Under the pieces are notes generated by a model. It made no database searches and was not told the DNA's origin. It saw only the letters and a list, made by a program, of their open reading frames with translations. From assembly GCA_963965975.1 (NCBI GenBank), contig OZ014411.1:19558446-19622445 (forward strand): a DNA stretch of 64,000 nucleotides. Direction: 5' to 3'. A program made the translations under genes and the position numbers. This document shows positions 38,301-50,129 of the stretch, piece by piece. The DNA is from Xestospongia bergquistia (Eukaryota; Porifera; Demospongiae; Haplosclerida; Petrosiidae). Position 1 is the first letter of the stretch; every line of letters starts with the position of its first letter.

Positions 38301-41300
38301 ACTTACCAGCTATTATATTATAAAGGACATATTCAGATAACATACAATCACACCATCATAAAAGTATAAACAAAAACAATACAGTAAACAAAGTAAATAT
38401 ATATTGAATTACATACAATTACAAATTGTACTACATTATATCATACTTACTAGCTATTATATTACGAAGGACACATTCAGATAACATACAATCCCCACCA
38501 TCATAAAAGTATAGACAAAAACAATGCAATAAACAAAGTAATAAATATTGAATTACATACAATTACAAATTGTACTACATTATATCATACTTACCAACTA
38601 TTATATTATAAAGGACATATTCAGATAACATACAATCACACCATCATAAAAGTATAGACAAAAACAACACAGTAAACAGAGTAACAATATTGAATTGCAT
38701 ACAGTTACAAATTGTACTACATTATATCATACTTACCCACTATTATATTATAAAGGACAAATTCAGATAACATACAATCCCCACCATCATAAAAGTATAG
38801 ACAAAAACAATGCAATACACAAAGTAATAAATATTGAATTACATACAATTACAAATTGTACTACATTATATCATACTTACCCTCTATTATATTATAAAGG
38901 ACATATTCAGATAACATACAATCCCCACCATCATAAAAGTATAAACAAAAAAAATACAATACACAAAGTAAATAAATATTGAATTACATACAATTACAAA
39001 TTGTACTACATTATATCATACTTACTTCCTATTATATTATAAAGGACATATTCAGATAACATACAATACCCACCATCATAAAAGTATAAACAAAAAAAAT
39101 ACAATACACAAAGTAAATAAATATTGAATTACATACAATTACAAATTGTACTACATTATATCATACTTACTTCCTATTATATTATAAAGGACATATTCAG
39201 ATAACATACAATCCCCACCATCATAAAAGTATAGACAAAAACAATACAGTAAACAGAGTAACAATATTGAATTGCATACAGTTACAAATTGTACTACATT
39301 ATATCATACTTACCAGCTATTATATTATAAAGGACAAATTCAGATAACATACAATCACACCATCATAAAAGTAAAGACAAAAACAATGCAATACACAAAG
39401 TAATAAATATTGAATTACATACAATTACAAATTGTACTACATTATATCATACTTACCCACTATTATATTATAAAGGACAAATTCAGATAACATACAATCC
39501 TCACCATCATAAAAGTATAGACAAAAACAATGCAATACACAAAGTAATAAATATTGAATTACATACAATTACAAATTGTACTACATTATATCATACTTAC
39601 CCTCTATTATATTATAAAGGACATATTCAGATAACATACAATCCCCACCATCATAAAAGTACAGACAAAAACAACACAGTAAACAAAGTAATAAATATTG
39701 AATTGCATACAATTACAAATTGTACTACATTATATCATACTTACTTCCTATTATATTATAAAGGACATATTCAGATAACATACAATACCCACCATCATAA
39801 AAGTATAAACAAAAAAAATACAATACACAAAGTAAATAAATATTGAATTACATACAATTACAAATTGTACTACATTATATCATACTTACTTCCTATTATA
39901 TTATAAAGGACATATTCAGATAACATACGATCACACCATCATAAAAGTATAGACAAAAACAATACAGTAAACAGAGTAACAATATTGAATTGCATACAGT
40001 TACAAATTGTACTACATTATATCATACTTACTTCCTATTATATTATAAAGGACATATTCAGATAACATACAATCCCCACCATCATAAAAGTATAAACAAA
40101 AACACACAGTAAACAGAGTAAATAAACGTTGAATTACATACAATTACAAATTGTACAACATTATATCATACTTACCCTCTATTATATTATAAAGGACATG
40201 TTTAGATAACATACAATCCCCACCATCATAAAAGTAGAGATAAAAACAACACAGTAAACAAAGTAATAAATATTGAATTGCATACAATTATAAATTGTAC
40301 TACATTATATCATACTTACTTCCTATTATATTATAAAGGACATATTCAGATAACATACAATCCCCACCATCATAAAAGTATAAACAAAAACACACAGTAA
40401 ACAGAGTAAATAAACGTTGAATTGCATACAATTACAAATTGTACTACATTATATCATACTTACTTCCTATTATATTATAAAGGACATATTCAGATAACAT
40501 ATAATCCCCACCATCATAAAAGTATAAACAAAAACACACAGTAAACAGAGTAAATAAACGTTGAATTACATACAATTACAAATTGTACTACATTATATCA
40601 TACTTACCACCTATTATATTATAAAGGACATGTTCAGATAACATACAATCCCCACCATCATAAAAGTAGAGATAAAAACAATACAGTAAACAAAGTAATA
40701 ATTATTAAATTGCATTATATTAAGCTACAATTGTAAATTTAACAACTTTTGTTAGATACTATTCAATGAAACAATCATTTAATTTAATATGTACTACCTA
40801 CATTTTGAATTGTTCATAACATGTACATTTTATAAAATTACATACTATCACTGTACATTAATGGAGCTTATGACATATAACAAAATTACTTTTTAAAATG
40901 ATTAAAAAAACAGTAAATTAGTAAATCTTTTCTCAAATATCAATTGACATTTATCTTAAAGATACATTTATGTTATTCTTACTATGCTAGTGTACATGTT
41001 AATACTAATATCAACTTCTTTGGACTACTACCTAATTGAGAATTTTGTACAATTATAATACATAAAAACTTGTTAATGTCAGGTAAAACATCTTTTATCA
41101 TTATAATACTAATGATTATTAAACAATGATCTCCCAGTCATAGCTTTCACATTGACAAAAAACACTCATTTTTATTATTATTTAAATTACCTTAGTAGTG
41201 ACAGTGTTGATATCAGCACCATTATCAACTAATGCTTCAACAATGGCTGTGTGGCCTTCACTTGATGCATAATGAAGAGCTGTCCACCCATCCTATTATA

Positions 41301-44300
41301 ACAGAAAAAACAAACAAACAATCTGATCAATGGACATCAATATTGCTATAATTATATGTAGCTTTGAAGTTTAAAGTACAAATACAACATTAAACAATGT
41401 AAACTCATTTAGTTGGTGGCTACTAGGAGGCAGATATAAGCACTCTTTACAAGGATATTGTCCTAAACAGGACTTTCATTGTTCATGATGATATTCTTTG
41501 TTTTTTGCATACTCCTATATTTAGACTTAGTCCTACATGGTAGTATTTATGTTGTTAACTGACAACTGCATTATATGTTTATTTTCCAGTATTATAATAG
41601 AGATACTAAATGAAACATGGCATTATAGAAGCTAAGGATTACTCCACAATGGCAAGCATTTAGCCTAATAATATATATGTTACTTTCAATACAGCCAGAC
41701 ATTCAGGTGGATATTGGTGGGTTGTCCTGTTATTCTTAAACAACAGATGAACAAGGACATATTCATGTACACATTATTTTGCATCTTTTCTTGTCTACTA
41801 ATCAATCTTATGATCAAAGTCTTAATTGAGAACTACTTCATAATATTATAATATTAGTTCAGTACATGATGTAACAAAACCTTATGACACTATGAAATGG
41901 ACTACATTTAGATTCTGACATTCGCTATATTTAATGTTTTAAAAATTACTTCTGCCTTCAATACTACGTCAAGTAATCTTGATAACATTTAAGAAATGAG
42001 TAGTAATACAATATTTACAGTAACAAACAGATACTTACTTTGTCAATAAGATTTAGATTGGCTCCTCTCTCTATTAACATCAAAACAATGTCTTTGTGTC
42101 CCCTCATTGTTGCTATCATGAGAGGACTAGATCCTTCCTAATAATTATCATAATAAACATGATAATATATAACAATCAGTATAGATAGGTATCATAACAG
42201 TTGTATATTATCTATATTACATACACATACTGCTGTACATGTATTATATTGGAATCATCATATAGCTAAAACAAAGTTATAAATATTGAATTACATACAA
42301 TTACAAATTGTACTACATTATATCGTACTTACCAACTATTATATTATAAAGGACATATTCAGATAACATAAAATAGCACCATCATAAAAGTAGAAACAAA
42401 AACAATACAGTAAACAAAGAAATGAATATTGAATTGTTTATAATTACAAATTGTACTACATTATATCATACTTACCAACTATTATATTATAAAAGACATA
42501 TTCAGATAACATAAAATATCACCATCATAAAAGTACAGACAAAAACAATACAGTAAACAAAGTAATAAATATTGAATTGTTTACAATTAAAAATTGTACT
42601 ACATTATATCGTACTTACGTCCTATTATATTATGAAGGACACATTTAGATAACAAACAATTTCCACCATCATAAATGTAGAGACAAATACAACACAGTAA
42701 ACAGTAATAATTATTAAATTCCATTATATCAAATCTATTTCATTACATGTTATCAAATGATGAGAGACTTGATTTACATTATTTATTTAACTACTTATTT
42801 GTCATCATTGAGTCTTTTCAAGACTAGTAAGTCTTAAAACTTAAGAATGTTTTTATCAATTGGAGAACCAGAACTAGTTAAATAGCTATATGCTTCTACT
42901 TTTCTTGCTTTCATTCTCTACTAGCACAATATTGATTATAATTCTCATAATAGTTATAAAAAGCATTTTAAGACTATTTGGGAACAGGCTATACAAATAT
43001 TCCATAACTTAAAACTTTGTAGTAGTATTTTCTAGTAAAGTGAGCTCCGTCAATTGACATTATTTATGATAATTATTATATTTCAATATTCTTTAACAAG
43101 TATTACTACCAATATTATATCTTAATATGTATATTACCACATGGTGAATATTAATAGCTATTTAAACACTGTGGGTGTTTGTAGATATTTGTTGCTTAGT
43201 ATAGCTTCTATTTACTTGTGGAAAAAGATATAAAAACAATTTAAACAACGAAAATGGATGTAATGATGACAATGTCACAAAGCACTGAAACAAGGTTGTC
43301 ATATTACTTTGTATACACAAAGCCTTACAAAATCTATATATAACTATCATATTATTACTTTACGCTAATTTTGTAGGGGTTTTGTTAAAAAACTACAAAG
43401 TGAACAACAAAAATTTTTTATATCTGTTTATTCAAATTACCTTAGTAGTAACAACATTGATATCAGCACCATTATTAACTAATGCTTCAACAATGTTTGT
43501 GTGTCCTTGATGAACTGCATGATGAAGGGCCACCCATCCATCCTATTGTAATAACAACAATAATAAACAAACTATCAACAATATAATTACATTACTAACA
43601 GTCTATCCTAATTAGACAAATGAATTAAGATACTACAAATGGTTCCAGTGTTATACAAGTACATGTATACTTTGATAATAAAGTACAAGTGAATAAAATA
43701 CTCTCAAAAAATTCATGTAATGTAAGGATAGTAGTAAAATATATCTCAAAAGGACCAGAGTATAAATAGAAGTCTCAATATCTTTAATTAATACATGTAA
43801 AATGTCAACTCAAAATTTATTTCTAAAGGCTGCAAAACTTGGTCCTCAACATTGACTGTTTTTAATAGTCAGTATTGCTCTATCTTTTAATTCAACTGAA
43901 ATAGCTTCATGTACACTGCCCATTAGAGAGCATTCTACTTGAAACAAAGGTTATATTTGCTCTATACTATAGTATTATTGTTACAATCCTCATTGATAGA
44001 TTGTAAACATATATCTAAAAATATCCTAAATTTTTATTGAACTCAATACTCTTTTCCAATTATTATGATACAGCCAGACTGTAATACCTCCTATAACTAA
44101 AAAAGCAGTATAATCTTCATTTTGTGCCTGCAATATAGCATGTTCAGACTGTCATCCTACTTTATTAAAGATGATTTTGTTCCCATCCTTATATTTTAAG
44201 ACTTCTTTCTAAAATTTTAATTTATTTTTGTTTGTGCTTTTTAAGAAAATTTAAATAACTTACATCATCTGTAGCATATACATTTGCACCTTTTGAGATG

Positions 44301-44358
44301 GCATCAATTACTTTCGATAAGTTTCCTTCTTTGGCAGAATTAATTAGCTTGCTATTTA
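20387..44358 (-). CDS. Ankyrin–Roc–COR–Death-domain protein (DAPK-like without kinase), spliced
   Basis: A multi-exon minus-strand gene. Reading 5' to 3': exon 44264–44358 (start of ankyrin stack), 43441–43542, 42039–42137, 41191–41292, 34768–34866, 34561–34659, 33517–33618, 31810–31908, 31603–31701, 30557–30658, 28910–29008, 27149–27247, 26403–26501, then 23291–25348 (last ankyrin repeat plus Roc–COR), 23118–23193, 23021–23071, 22914–22964, 22521–22577, 22388–22447, 20983–21239 (Death domain), 20621–20690 and 20387–20418 (stop). Phases agree at every join from 25348 to the stop. Ankyrin exons are 99 or 102 nt, phase 0, one repeat each. Without microexons the product is about 1,330 residues. 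The first exon begins in phase and lacks a start, so one or more 5' exons lie further right. DAPK family members share ANK–Roc–COR–Death. A cytosolic signalling or death/immune role is inference. Confidence 0.85.
20983..21239 (-). CDS. Death-domain exon of the receptor gene
   Basis: Reads LKEINEFARTAEWHRLGVQL, then LDLDDVDLAG, MYQLWIQQ, RRNLLIALRAI and YEDYLKKYL, a textbook Death-domain run of six helices with the conserved W-x3-G and LxxAL positions. I place the acceptor at CTTCACTAG (21240–21245), which restores phase with the preceding 60-nt exon. An upstream ATG at 21282 also opens the frame, but it has no acceptor and is probably intronic. The donor is CTG followed by GTTAGT. Death domains pair with other Death domains in signalling complexes, so this is the effector end of the protein. 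Confidence 0.85.
22005..22040. repeat. Short telomere-like repeat (TTTAGGG-type)
   Basis: A degenerate cluster of TTTAGGGTT words inside an intron of the receptor gene. It is too short to mean much and may be a chance or insertion-end sequence. Confidence 0.35.
23291..25348 (-). CDS. Roc–COR exon of the receptor gene
   Basis: A single 2,058-nt exon encodes a final ankyrin repeat (SGNTPLHNACSQ) and then a Ras-like Roc GTPase. Counting from the Met at 25261, the P-loop GDISVGKSSL is at residues 50–59, the switch II/G3 motif DLAGHKEYYSSH starts at 107, and a G4-like segment VGSRLDE lies near 175–181. The usual G4 Asn/Ser-Lys-x-Asp is replaced by SRLD, so nucleotide specificity is uncertain. About 420 further residues fit a COR-like region, with ISLEELCALLKE and VPLSVLKEAFP. 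Together with the upstream ankyrin repeats and downstream Death domain this matches the DAPK1 C-terminal layout. The donor is TTG followed by GTAAGTGAGC at 23290. Confidence 0.85.
28307..28372 (-). pseudogene. Truncated, acceptor-less ankyrin exon
   Basis: Minus-strand ALVDNGVDINTVTTK with a GTAATT donor matches the 3' two-thirds of the 'DGW' ankyrin exon. The 5' part (DGWxALHFA) and its acceptor are missing: sequence jumps at about 28370 straight into what, in the paralogous blocks, is intron about 115 bp further away. A chance acceptor CCACACAG exists but would shift the frame into a stop. The exon is therefore dead. Its loss leaves the flanking 33-residue exons still in phase. Confidence 0.7.
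29351..30556 (-). repeat. Array A: six candidate 3-nt microexons
   Basis: Six sites of the form (minus strand) TAATAG–triplet–GTAAGT lie in the intron between the 30557 and 28910 ankyrin exons. The triplets lie at plus coordinates 29355, 29871, 30014, 30158, 30301 and 30443 (first base). Read on the minus strand they are CCG, GTG, GAA, GAA, AAA and AGG. The five right-hand sites sit in 143-bp tandem units; the leftmost is in a different context next to the EGS exon. All would add one codon in phase 0. Confidence 0.65.
32248..33516 (-). repeat. Array B: six candidate 3-nt microexons
   Basis: Paralogue of array A, in the intron between ankyrin exons 33517 and 31810. The triplets start at 32252, 32766, 32910, 33054, 33262 and 33414 and read CCG, CTG, GAA, GAT, AAA and AGG on the minus strand. 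Compared with array A, the second and fourth sites differ inside the triplet (GTG to CTG, GAA to GAT), while their immediate flanks are almost unchanged. Confidence 0.65.
35206..40760 (-). repeat. Array C: about 36 candidate 3-nt microexons in a 143-bp tandem array
   Basis: From about 35690 to 40700 a 143-bp unit repeats about 35 times; one further site in the leader context lies at 35210. Each unit has, on the minus strand, an acceptor-like TATAATATAATAG, three bases, then GTAAGTATGATATAATG. The rest is AT-rich intron-like sequence of 140 nt. Hand-counted triplets in the 36 sites are mainly GAA, AGG, CTG and TGG, with GTG, TTG, GGG and CTA more rarely. The array lies in the intron between ankyrin exons 41191 and 34768. 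Plus-strand open frames here are periodicity artefacts. Confidence 0.7.
42270..42720 (-). repeat. Array D: three candidate 3-nt microexons
   Basis: Three 143-bp-type units in the intron between ankyrin exons 43441 and 42039. Triplets start at 42333, 42476 and 42619 and read TTG, TTG and GAC on the minus strand, each between TAATAG and GTAAGTA. Same intron class as arrays A–C. Confidence 0.6.
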
Positions 44359-46461
44359 CTAAAGTAAAAACAAAAATACTAAATGCATTACATAATGATT
44401 CTCCTAAACAAAAATAATTTTAAATAAATATTACTTCTTTGGTCAATTTATTCTATTTTTCAGCAATGATTATCAATTTGCATTAGTAATACATTTTACT
44501 GTAAATAATGTAGCAAATAATTAATAAGAAAACTAAAAAGAAATGTATTTGATTTTTGGTTCTGTTAAACCTTGTTCAAGTATAGTTTGATCCAGACTCA
44601 ATGATTAAATCTTAGGATAAGAACATACTAACAAAATGGTTTGTACCACTAAATACCCTGTAAATTGAAGTGCTTAAAAGAAAAATACCTTAGTAGTAAT
44701 AATCTACTAAAAAGCTAACAATATTCTATTGTTTGAATATCATTATTATATATACTTTAACAAAATTTGAGATTAATAAAACAGAGAGTCTTAAGAAAGA
44801 AGACAATAAGTAAAGCAACAATGAAAGAGAATCACAAAAAGCTTTAATAACACTAAAACAATTCATATAATGCTGAATATAAGATGTACTGATATATTAT
44901 CATGATAATGTAACTTATTTACCAGTCTATAAACCACCTATCAAACACAGTATAGGATGTACTGACATCAAAACATGTAGTAGTGTTTATTAATAATACT
45001 TATATAGACCATTCTCAGGCTACTCAAACTAGGCCTAATAAGGTATTTTTGCAAGTACAGTTGTGTTAACTTGTCATCTATTTCTCAATTATTTACAAAC
45101 ATCTATATTTTCTACCAGAGTTATACATAACATAGAAATGTAATTATCTTTCTTCAGACAAACAGTTGACATCATTAATCATATGGTAATACAATTCACA
45201 TAATAGTTGTAACTGATTTATGGCTGTATAAACATATGTTTTGATTAATGGATTACATAGTTCAAATAGCTTAATTAATAAAATGTGACTTCTACAAAAG
45301 CTTCTTTTATCTCTAGTGTTATCCTATCATAATTTCTATCATCATAGCCCTAATTCAACAGTTAAGCCTCATAATTTTATTTGTCTAACTAATGAGACAA
45401 TAAACAGAACCTTCATTGCTATAACAATAAATTGCACAACTACATATCAATTAGATATAAAACATCTCATCCTGCACTATATGCAAACCAACTAACCATA
45501 GATTGGTTAAATCAATCTATTTTTGCAGTTTAGTTAGTCTTCTAAGAAAATTGTCATGAATTAAATTAGTAATTATAAAAATGTTGCATATCACAATATT
45601 TTAAAAATAAATATCTACCATGATTTAAGAATGACTCCAACCTTGAGAGAAAACACCTTATATACTTGTGCTAATATACACATTGATTACCTATAGCAAG
45701 TATAACCTGCCAGCATGTTATGGTCCATTACATGATACTTCCTTATTATTTTACTTCATTGTTATTTGACAAAGCTCAAACTTATATAGACTATTCTCAT
45801 ACATAGTATCAGCATTTGTTGTATCACAGGATTGTAAAAGTTCAATGCACCTCTGATCTCATTCATTGCTCTACATATACAACAATAATGTACAGTAATG
45901 TATGGTCTAGATACACTTGGTAGAAAAAATTTAAGTGGAAGACTTAGATAGGTACATAGGAACATTATAGACACTCCCTCTCTGAAGGAAATGGCTGATT
46001 ACACTTAAATACTACTCAGTCCTGTCATTTTACTTGTAGTAAAATATTATACTCTTACTTTTTCCCATGGCAACCACTATTAGCACAAACAGAACCCAAC
46101 AGGAGTTTAGAAAGGAAAGACTAGAGACAGGAACGTTGCAAATTAAATGAGTCGATACACAATAGAATGTTTTAGCTTATTTAATATCCTTTGTCAAAGA
46201 TTCATTATAATTCCAAAGTTATTTTAAAATAGCTCCCTGGATACAGAAATTGTGTTAAAGATTTTTTCCCTTAATGTCACAGGTAGGCTACCTTAGTCAT
46301 ATTAAATATGTAGGATGGTCCTACACAGCTTATATGCTCTAATTCAGTGTAAAGAAACAGGACTGTATTTTAATCACATGTGACTGTAAATTTTTAATAT
46401 ATTCTGATATTATATCCTAGCAAATTGCATTAACTTAAGAAAAATTTAGATACCTGTACAG
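44359..46461. other. Intron or 5' flank of the receptor gene, no exon seen
   Basis: A good polypyrimidine-AG acceptor (TTTTTACTTTAG) precedes the 44264–44358 exon, so transcription starts to the right. I found no convincing first exon here. Confidence 0.4.
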
Positions 46462-46659
46462 TGTGATAAACTGAAACATAACTTATACTTTGTATTTGTG
46501 TGTACTATTATCATTTATTATTATTATTATTATTATCATTTATTATTATTATTACTATTATTATTATTTCTATTTTGGTTAGTTATCTAACTATTGCTTG
46601 GTGAATCCATATAAATGTGGGTACAAGGTTGTTTTCATTCCATTTCCTCAGTCACTACA
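46462..46659 (+). repeat. 5' LTR
   Basis: Begins TGTGATAAACTGAAACA and ends CACTACA. It contains a long ATT microsatellite (46510–46575). It aligns to the 3' LTR except for an internal deletion of about 70 bp and a different microsatellite length. Confidence 0.8.
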
Positions 46660-46879
46660 TTGACTATGAGGTTACATGGAGTTGCTGTTCAACATATTAG
46701 TACGTGGAAAGATCTCGAGTTTCAACCTTGGTCATGAATGTTAGAGGTCATGTGCTGAACGAAGCTAAACAGAAAGTTAATAGCACTTACTGTATATGGC
46801 CCTTCAACATTTCAGCTATTTAATAAGAGTTGCTACAAGCAATTAGCTCAGGTGATAAATTGTAATGGATTTTAACCAG

Positions 46880-47110
46880 TTCCTCAACAGTCATTATAAC
46901 CTTACACCTTCTCTGATTTAAACTCAACATTAGAGCATGTAAAGAAAGCGAATCTGTAGCTACTTATGTAGCAGAATTGAAGAGAGTCAAAGAATATATA
47001 CTTGGGATTTAGCAAACGTTTGTGAATGAAAATTAATGGTTTACGATAGATTAATCTGTGACATCAATGATGTCTACTACAAGAACCACACCTCACATAC
47101 AAGAAAGCCT
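46880..47110 (+). pseudogene. gag remnant
   Basis: Plus-strand pieces read ESVATYVAELKRVKEYI and then MINDG-type sequence with DINDVYYK. This matches the usual gag core of metazoan gypsy elements (SVAQYVAELR followed by LVCGIND). Stops interrupt it. It lies between the 5' LTR and the zinc-knuckle segment. Confidence 0.55.
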
Positions 47111-47199
47111 TTTAACTACCTCAACTTGATCTATGGGGCTTGGTGATCTTCACATCCCAGACCTACTAAAACAATTACCTTCCTCGTCCACTATGCAGT

Positions 47200-48850
47200 T
47201 TCTACAAGATTGTCGACCTATATGTAATCATTGTGGAGGCAACCATGTTTGCCACCACTTGCAGTTTTCTTAAAAGTGAATACAGAGCCTGTGGGAAATT
47301 GGACTCATAGCAAAAGTGTCATAGTAAACTGATAGCCACAAGTCAGACCCCTCTGCCAACCTCAGATCCTTCTCAACTGTCTGATGGTGTAGGATGATGC
47401 CTACATCCTGTTTACCTTGCCTGGGAAAGTCAAAACCTATTGTATGACAAGTAAATGGGTTACTAAAGAACTAGAGATAAGGCGTCTTTGTCAATTGTAA
47501 GTGAACAAACTTATGATTCTATTTCTCATCCCACATTTCAAATGCAACCTATCGATATTACTCTCAGTACCTATACTGGAGAAAATCTCATGATTCTTGG
47601 CATTTGTGATGTACACGTAGATTACCAATCACAGTCTCAGATTCCCCCACTTCTAGTCATGCATGGACACCACTATACAGCTTCTACATGTTATCATTGT
47701 TGAGGCAACCATGTACTTGCAGTTTTCTTAAAAGTGATTACAGAGCATGTGGGAAATCGGACTCATACAAAAGTGTCATAGTAAACTGATAGCCACAAGT
47801 CAGACCCCTCAGTGGACCTCAGATCTCTCTTACCTGTCTGATGGGCCTGATGATGCCTACACCCCAGTTTACCTTGCCTGGGAAAGTCAAACCTATTGTA
47901 TGACATTCCAAGTAAATGGGTTCCTATAGAACTAGACATAGGGCGTCTTTGTCAATTGTAAGTGAACAAACTTATGATTCTATTTCTCATCCCACATCTT
48001 AAATGCAACCTATCAATATTGCTCTCAGTACCTATAAACTGGAGAAAACCTCATGATCCTTGGCATTTGTGATGTACATGTAGATTACCAATCACAGTCT
48101 CAGATTCTCCCATTTCTAGTCATGCATGGACACAGACTATACAGCTTCTACATGTTATCATTGTTGAGGCAACCATGTACTTGCAGTTTTCTTAAAAGTG
48201 AATACAGAGCCTTTGGGAAATCGGACTCATACAAAAGTGTCATAGTAAACTGATAGCCACAAGTCAGACCCCTCAGCGGACCTCAGATCTCTCTCACCTG
48301 TCTGATGGGCCGGATGATGCCTACACCCCAGTTTACCTTGCCTGGGAAAGTCAAACCTATTGTATGACATTCTAAGTAAATGGGTTCCTATAGAACTAGA
48401 CATAGGGCGTCTTTGTCAATTGTAAGTGAACAAACTTATGATTCTATTTCTCATCCCACATCTCAAATGCAACCTATCGATATTGCTCTCAGTACCTATA
48501 TACTGGAGAAAACCTCATGATCCTTGGCATTTGTGATGTACATGTAGATTACCAATCACAGTCTCAGATTCTCCCACTTCTAGTCATGCATGGACACAGA
48601 CTATACAGCTTCTACATGTTATCATTGTTAAGGCAACCATGTACTTGCAGTTTTCTTAAAGGTGAATACAGAGCCTTTGGGAAATTGGACTCATACAAAA
48701 GTGTCATAGTAAACTGATAGCCACAAGTCAGACCCCTCAGCCAACCTCAGATCTCTCTCACCTGTCTGATGGGTCAGATGTTGCCTACCCCTTGCCTGAA
48801 ACCTATTGTATGACACAGTCTAAGTAAATGGGTGTTAGATCTTCCAATGG
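47200..48850 (+). repeat. Tandem multiplication of the zinc-knuckle and protease segment
   Basis: The word GCAGTTTTCTTAAA recurs at 47261, 47719, 48183 and 48647 (spacing 458, 464, 464). Each unit carries a zinc-knuckle-like CYHC / GGNH piece followed by a retroviral-type aspartic-protease tail (SIVSEQTYDS, TYTGENLMILG, PLLVMHGH). So the gag–pol junction of the element has been multiplied in tandem, with a partial further copy to about 49010. Frames are broken by single-base changes and stops. Unequal crossing-over or replication slippage after insertion is the simplest cause. Confidence 0.85.
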
Positions 48851-49059
48851 AACTAAACATAGGGTGTCTTTATCAACATTGTAATTGCAACTTACCAATA
48901 TTACTCTCAGTACCTATACTAGAGAAAACCTCATGATCCTTGGCATTTGTGATATACACGTAGATTACCAATCACAGTCTCAGATTCTCCCACTCCTAGT
49001 TATGCATAGATGACACTGAACTTTTACATAACCAACAGCAAACTTCATTCCATATCACC

Positions 49060-49880
49060 AGCATCAAATGGAACTCAGTCTTTTAGACAATTGTTTATTC
49101 TGGGGTTCTCATGTGAATGTACCTCCCGTTAGACATAATACAGCTCTCATGAAACATATCCAGGAATGGGAAAAATGAAAACGTTAGCTCGATTGTATGT
49201 ATGGTGGTCTGGTATTGATTCTGATATCAAAACAAAAGTGCAAGCTTGAAATACTTGCACTACTTCCCAGAGCATCCTTACACATTTGGGAATTCCTTGA
49301 CAACCTTGGACTAGAGTTCATCTCAATCATGCTGGACTGTTTTTCAGCAAAATTTCTTCCTTTTGATAGACGTTCATTCAAAATGGCTCAAAGTTAACAT
49401 TATAGATTCTACCTCTTTGGAACTTATCATCAAGAAACTGAAACAAATTTTCTTAATGCATGGTTTACCAAAACAACTAGTTTCTGATAACATAACTGCC
49501 TTTATCAGTGATATCTTTCAATTTTTTATGAAACAACGCAGTATGAAGCACACTCACACCTCTCCTTAATTGTCGAAGGTCTTCTTAAATTTTTATAACA
49601 TTATCGTGTTACACCCCAGCAGAACTTCTAACAGGTAGACATTTATGAATTCAATTAGATTTTATCCACCCAGACTTTTCTCACAAGGTATCAAATAAAT
49701 AGAACCAACTTCTGTCAACAAAAATGTATGTGCCTTCAGTATAGGAGATCAAGTGTTCACACGTAATTATTATGGACCACCACAGTGGATTCATGCAGAA
49801 ATCATTCAAATTACAGACCCAGTCTCGTATAAGGTTAAAACCATAACTGACACTATTTTGTGTAGTCATCTCAACCAATT
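49060..49880 (+). pseudogene. Integrase remnant of the LTR element
   Basis: Across several frames the sequence reads YPGMGKMKTLARLYVWWSG, an H2C2-region marker, then a WTRVHLNHAG block (usually DHAG; the first catalytic Asp appears as Asn), then HSKWLKVNIIDSTS and HGLPKQLVSDN, which contains the second catalytic Asp. The region 49740–49880 reads GDQVFTRNYYGPPQWIHAEI and ITDTILC, the C-terminal domain. Stops and frame changes make it non-functional. Confidence 0.75.
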
Positions 49881-50048
49881 ATAGTATCTTTCCTCTGATA
49901 GTAGTACTTGTTTGAAGTTGATGATTTTGACTCATCACTTCAACTGTCATCACATGTTCTAGTTCTATCAACTCTCCATCATTCCACTCATGTTCGTAAA
50001 CCGGTTATTTGGTTCAGCCCCTTCACATTCTAGCTAGATGGGGGAGAG

Positions 50049-50093
50049 TGTGATAAATTGAAACACAACTTATACTTTGTATTTTGTGTAATA

Positions 50094-50129
<36 letters not shown>

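Larger units (their letters stand above)
28438..42250. repeat. Segmental duplications carrying ankyrin exons (blocks A–D)
   Basis: Four copies of one segment begin with the same sequence (TTATTTTCCAGTATTATAATAG) at about 28438 (A), 31132 (B), 34091 (C) and 41573 (D). Blocks B and C are offset by 2,958–2,960 bp, with introns as well as exons nearly identical. Each block has one or two 'EGS' ankyrin exons, a 3-nt-unit array and a 'DGW' ankyrin exon. A has one EGS exon; B and C have two; D has one. Intron identity points to recent duplication or gene conversion. Block C carries an array expanded about sevenfold. Confidence 0.9.

Noticed and set aside
29972..39000. Plus-strand open frames rich in Thr, Asn, Tyr and His in the 143-bp arrays
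   Set aside because: These are products of the tandem repeat on the strand opposite to the gene. No codon bias or splice logic supports them.
35690..40700. CRISPR-like array of regular repeats
   Set aside because: Units are tandem and contiguous, with a 3-base variable part rather than unique spacers, in an intron of a eukaryotic gene.
45762..45974. 70-codon minus-strand frame as a first exon of the receptor
   Set aside because: No acceptor/donor context, low-complexity hydrophobic content and no recognisable domain.
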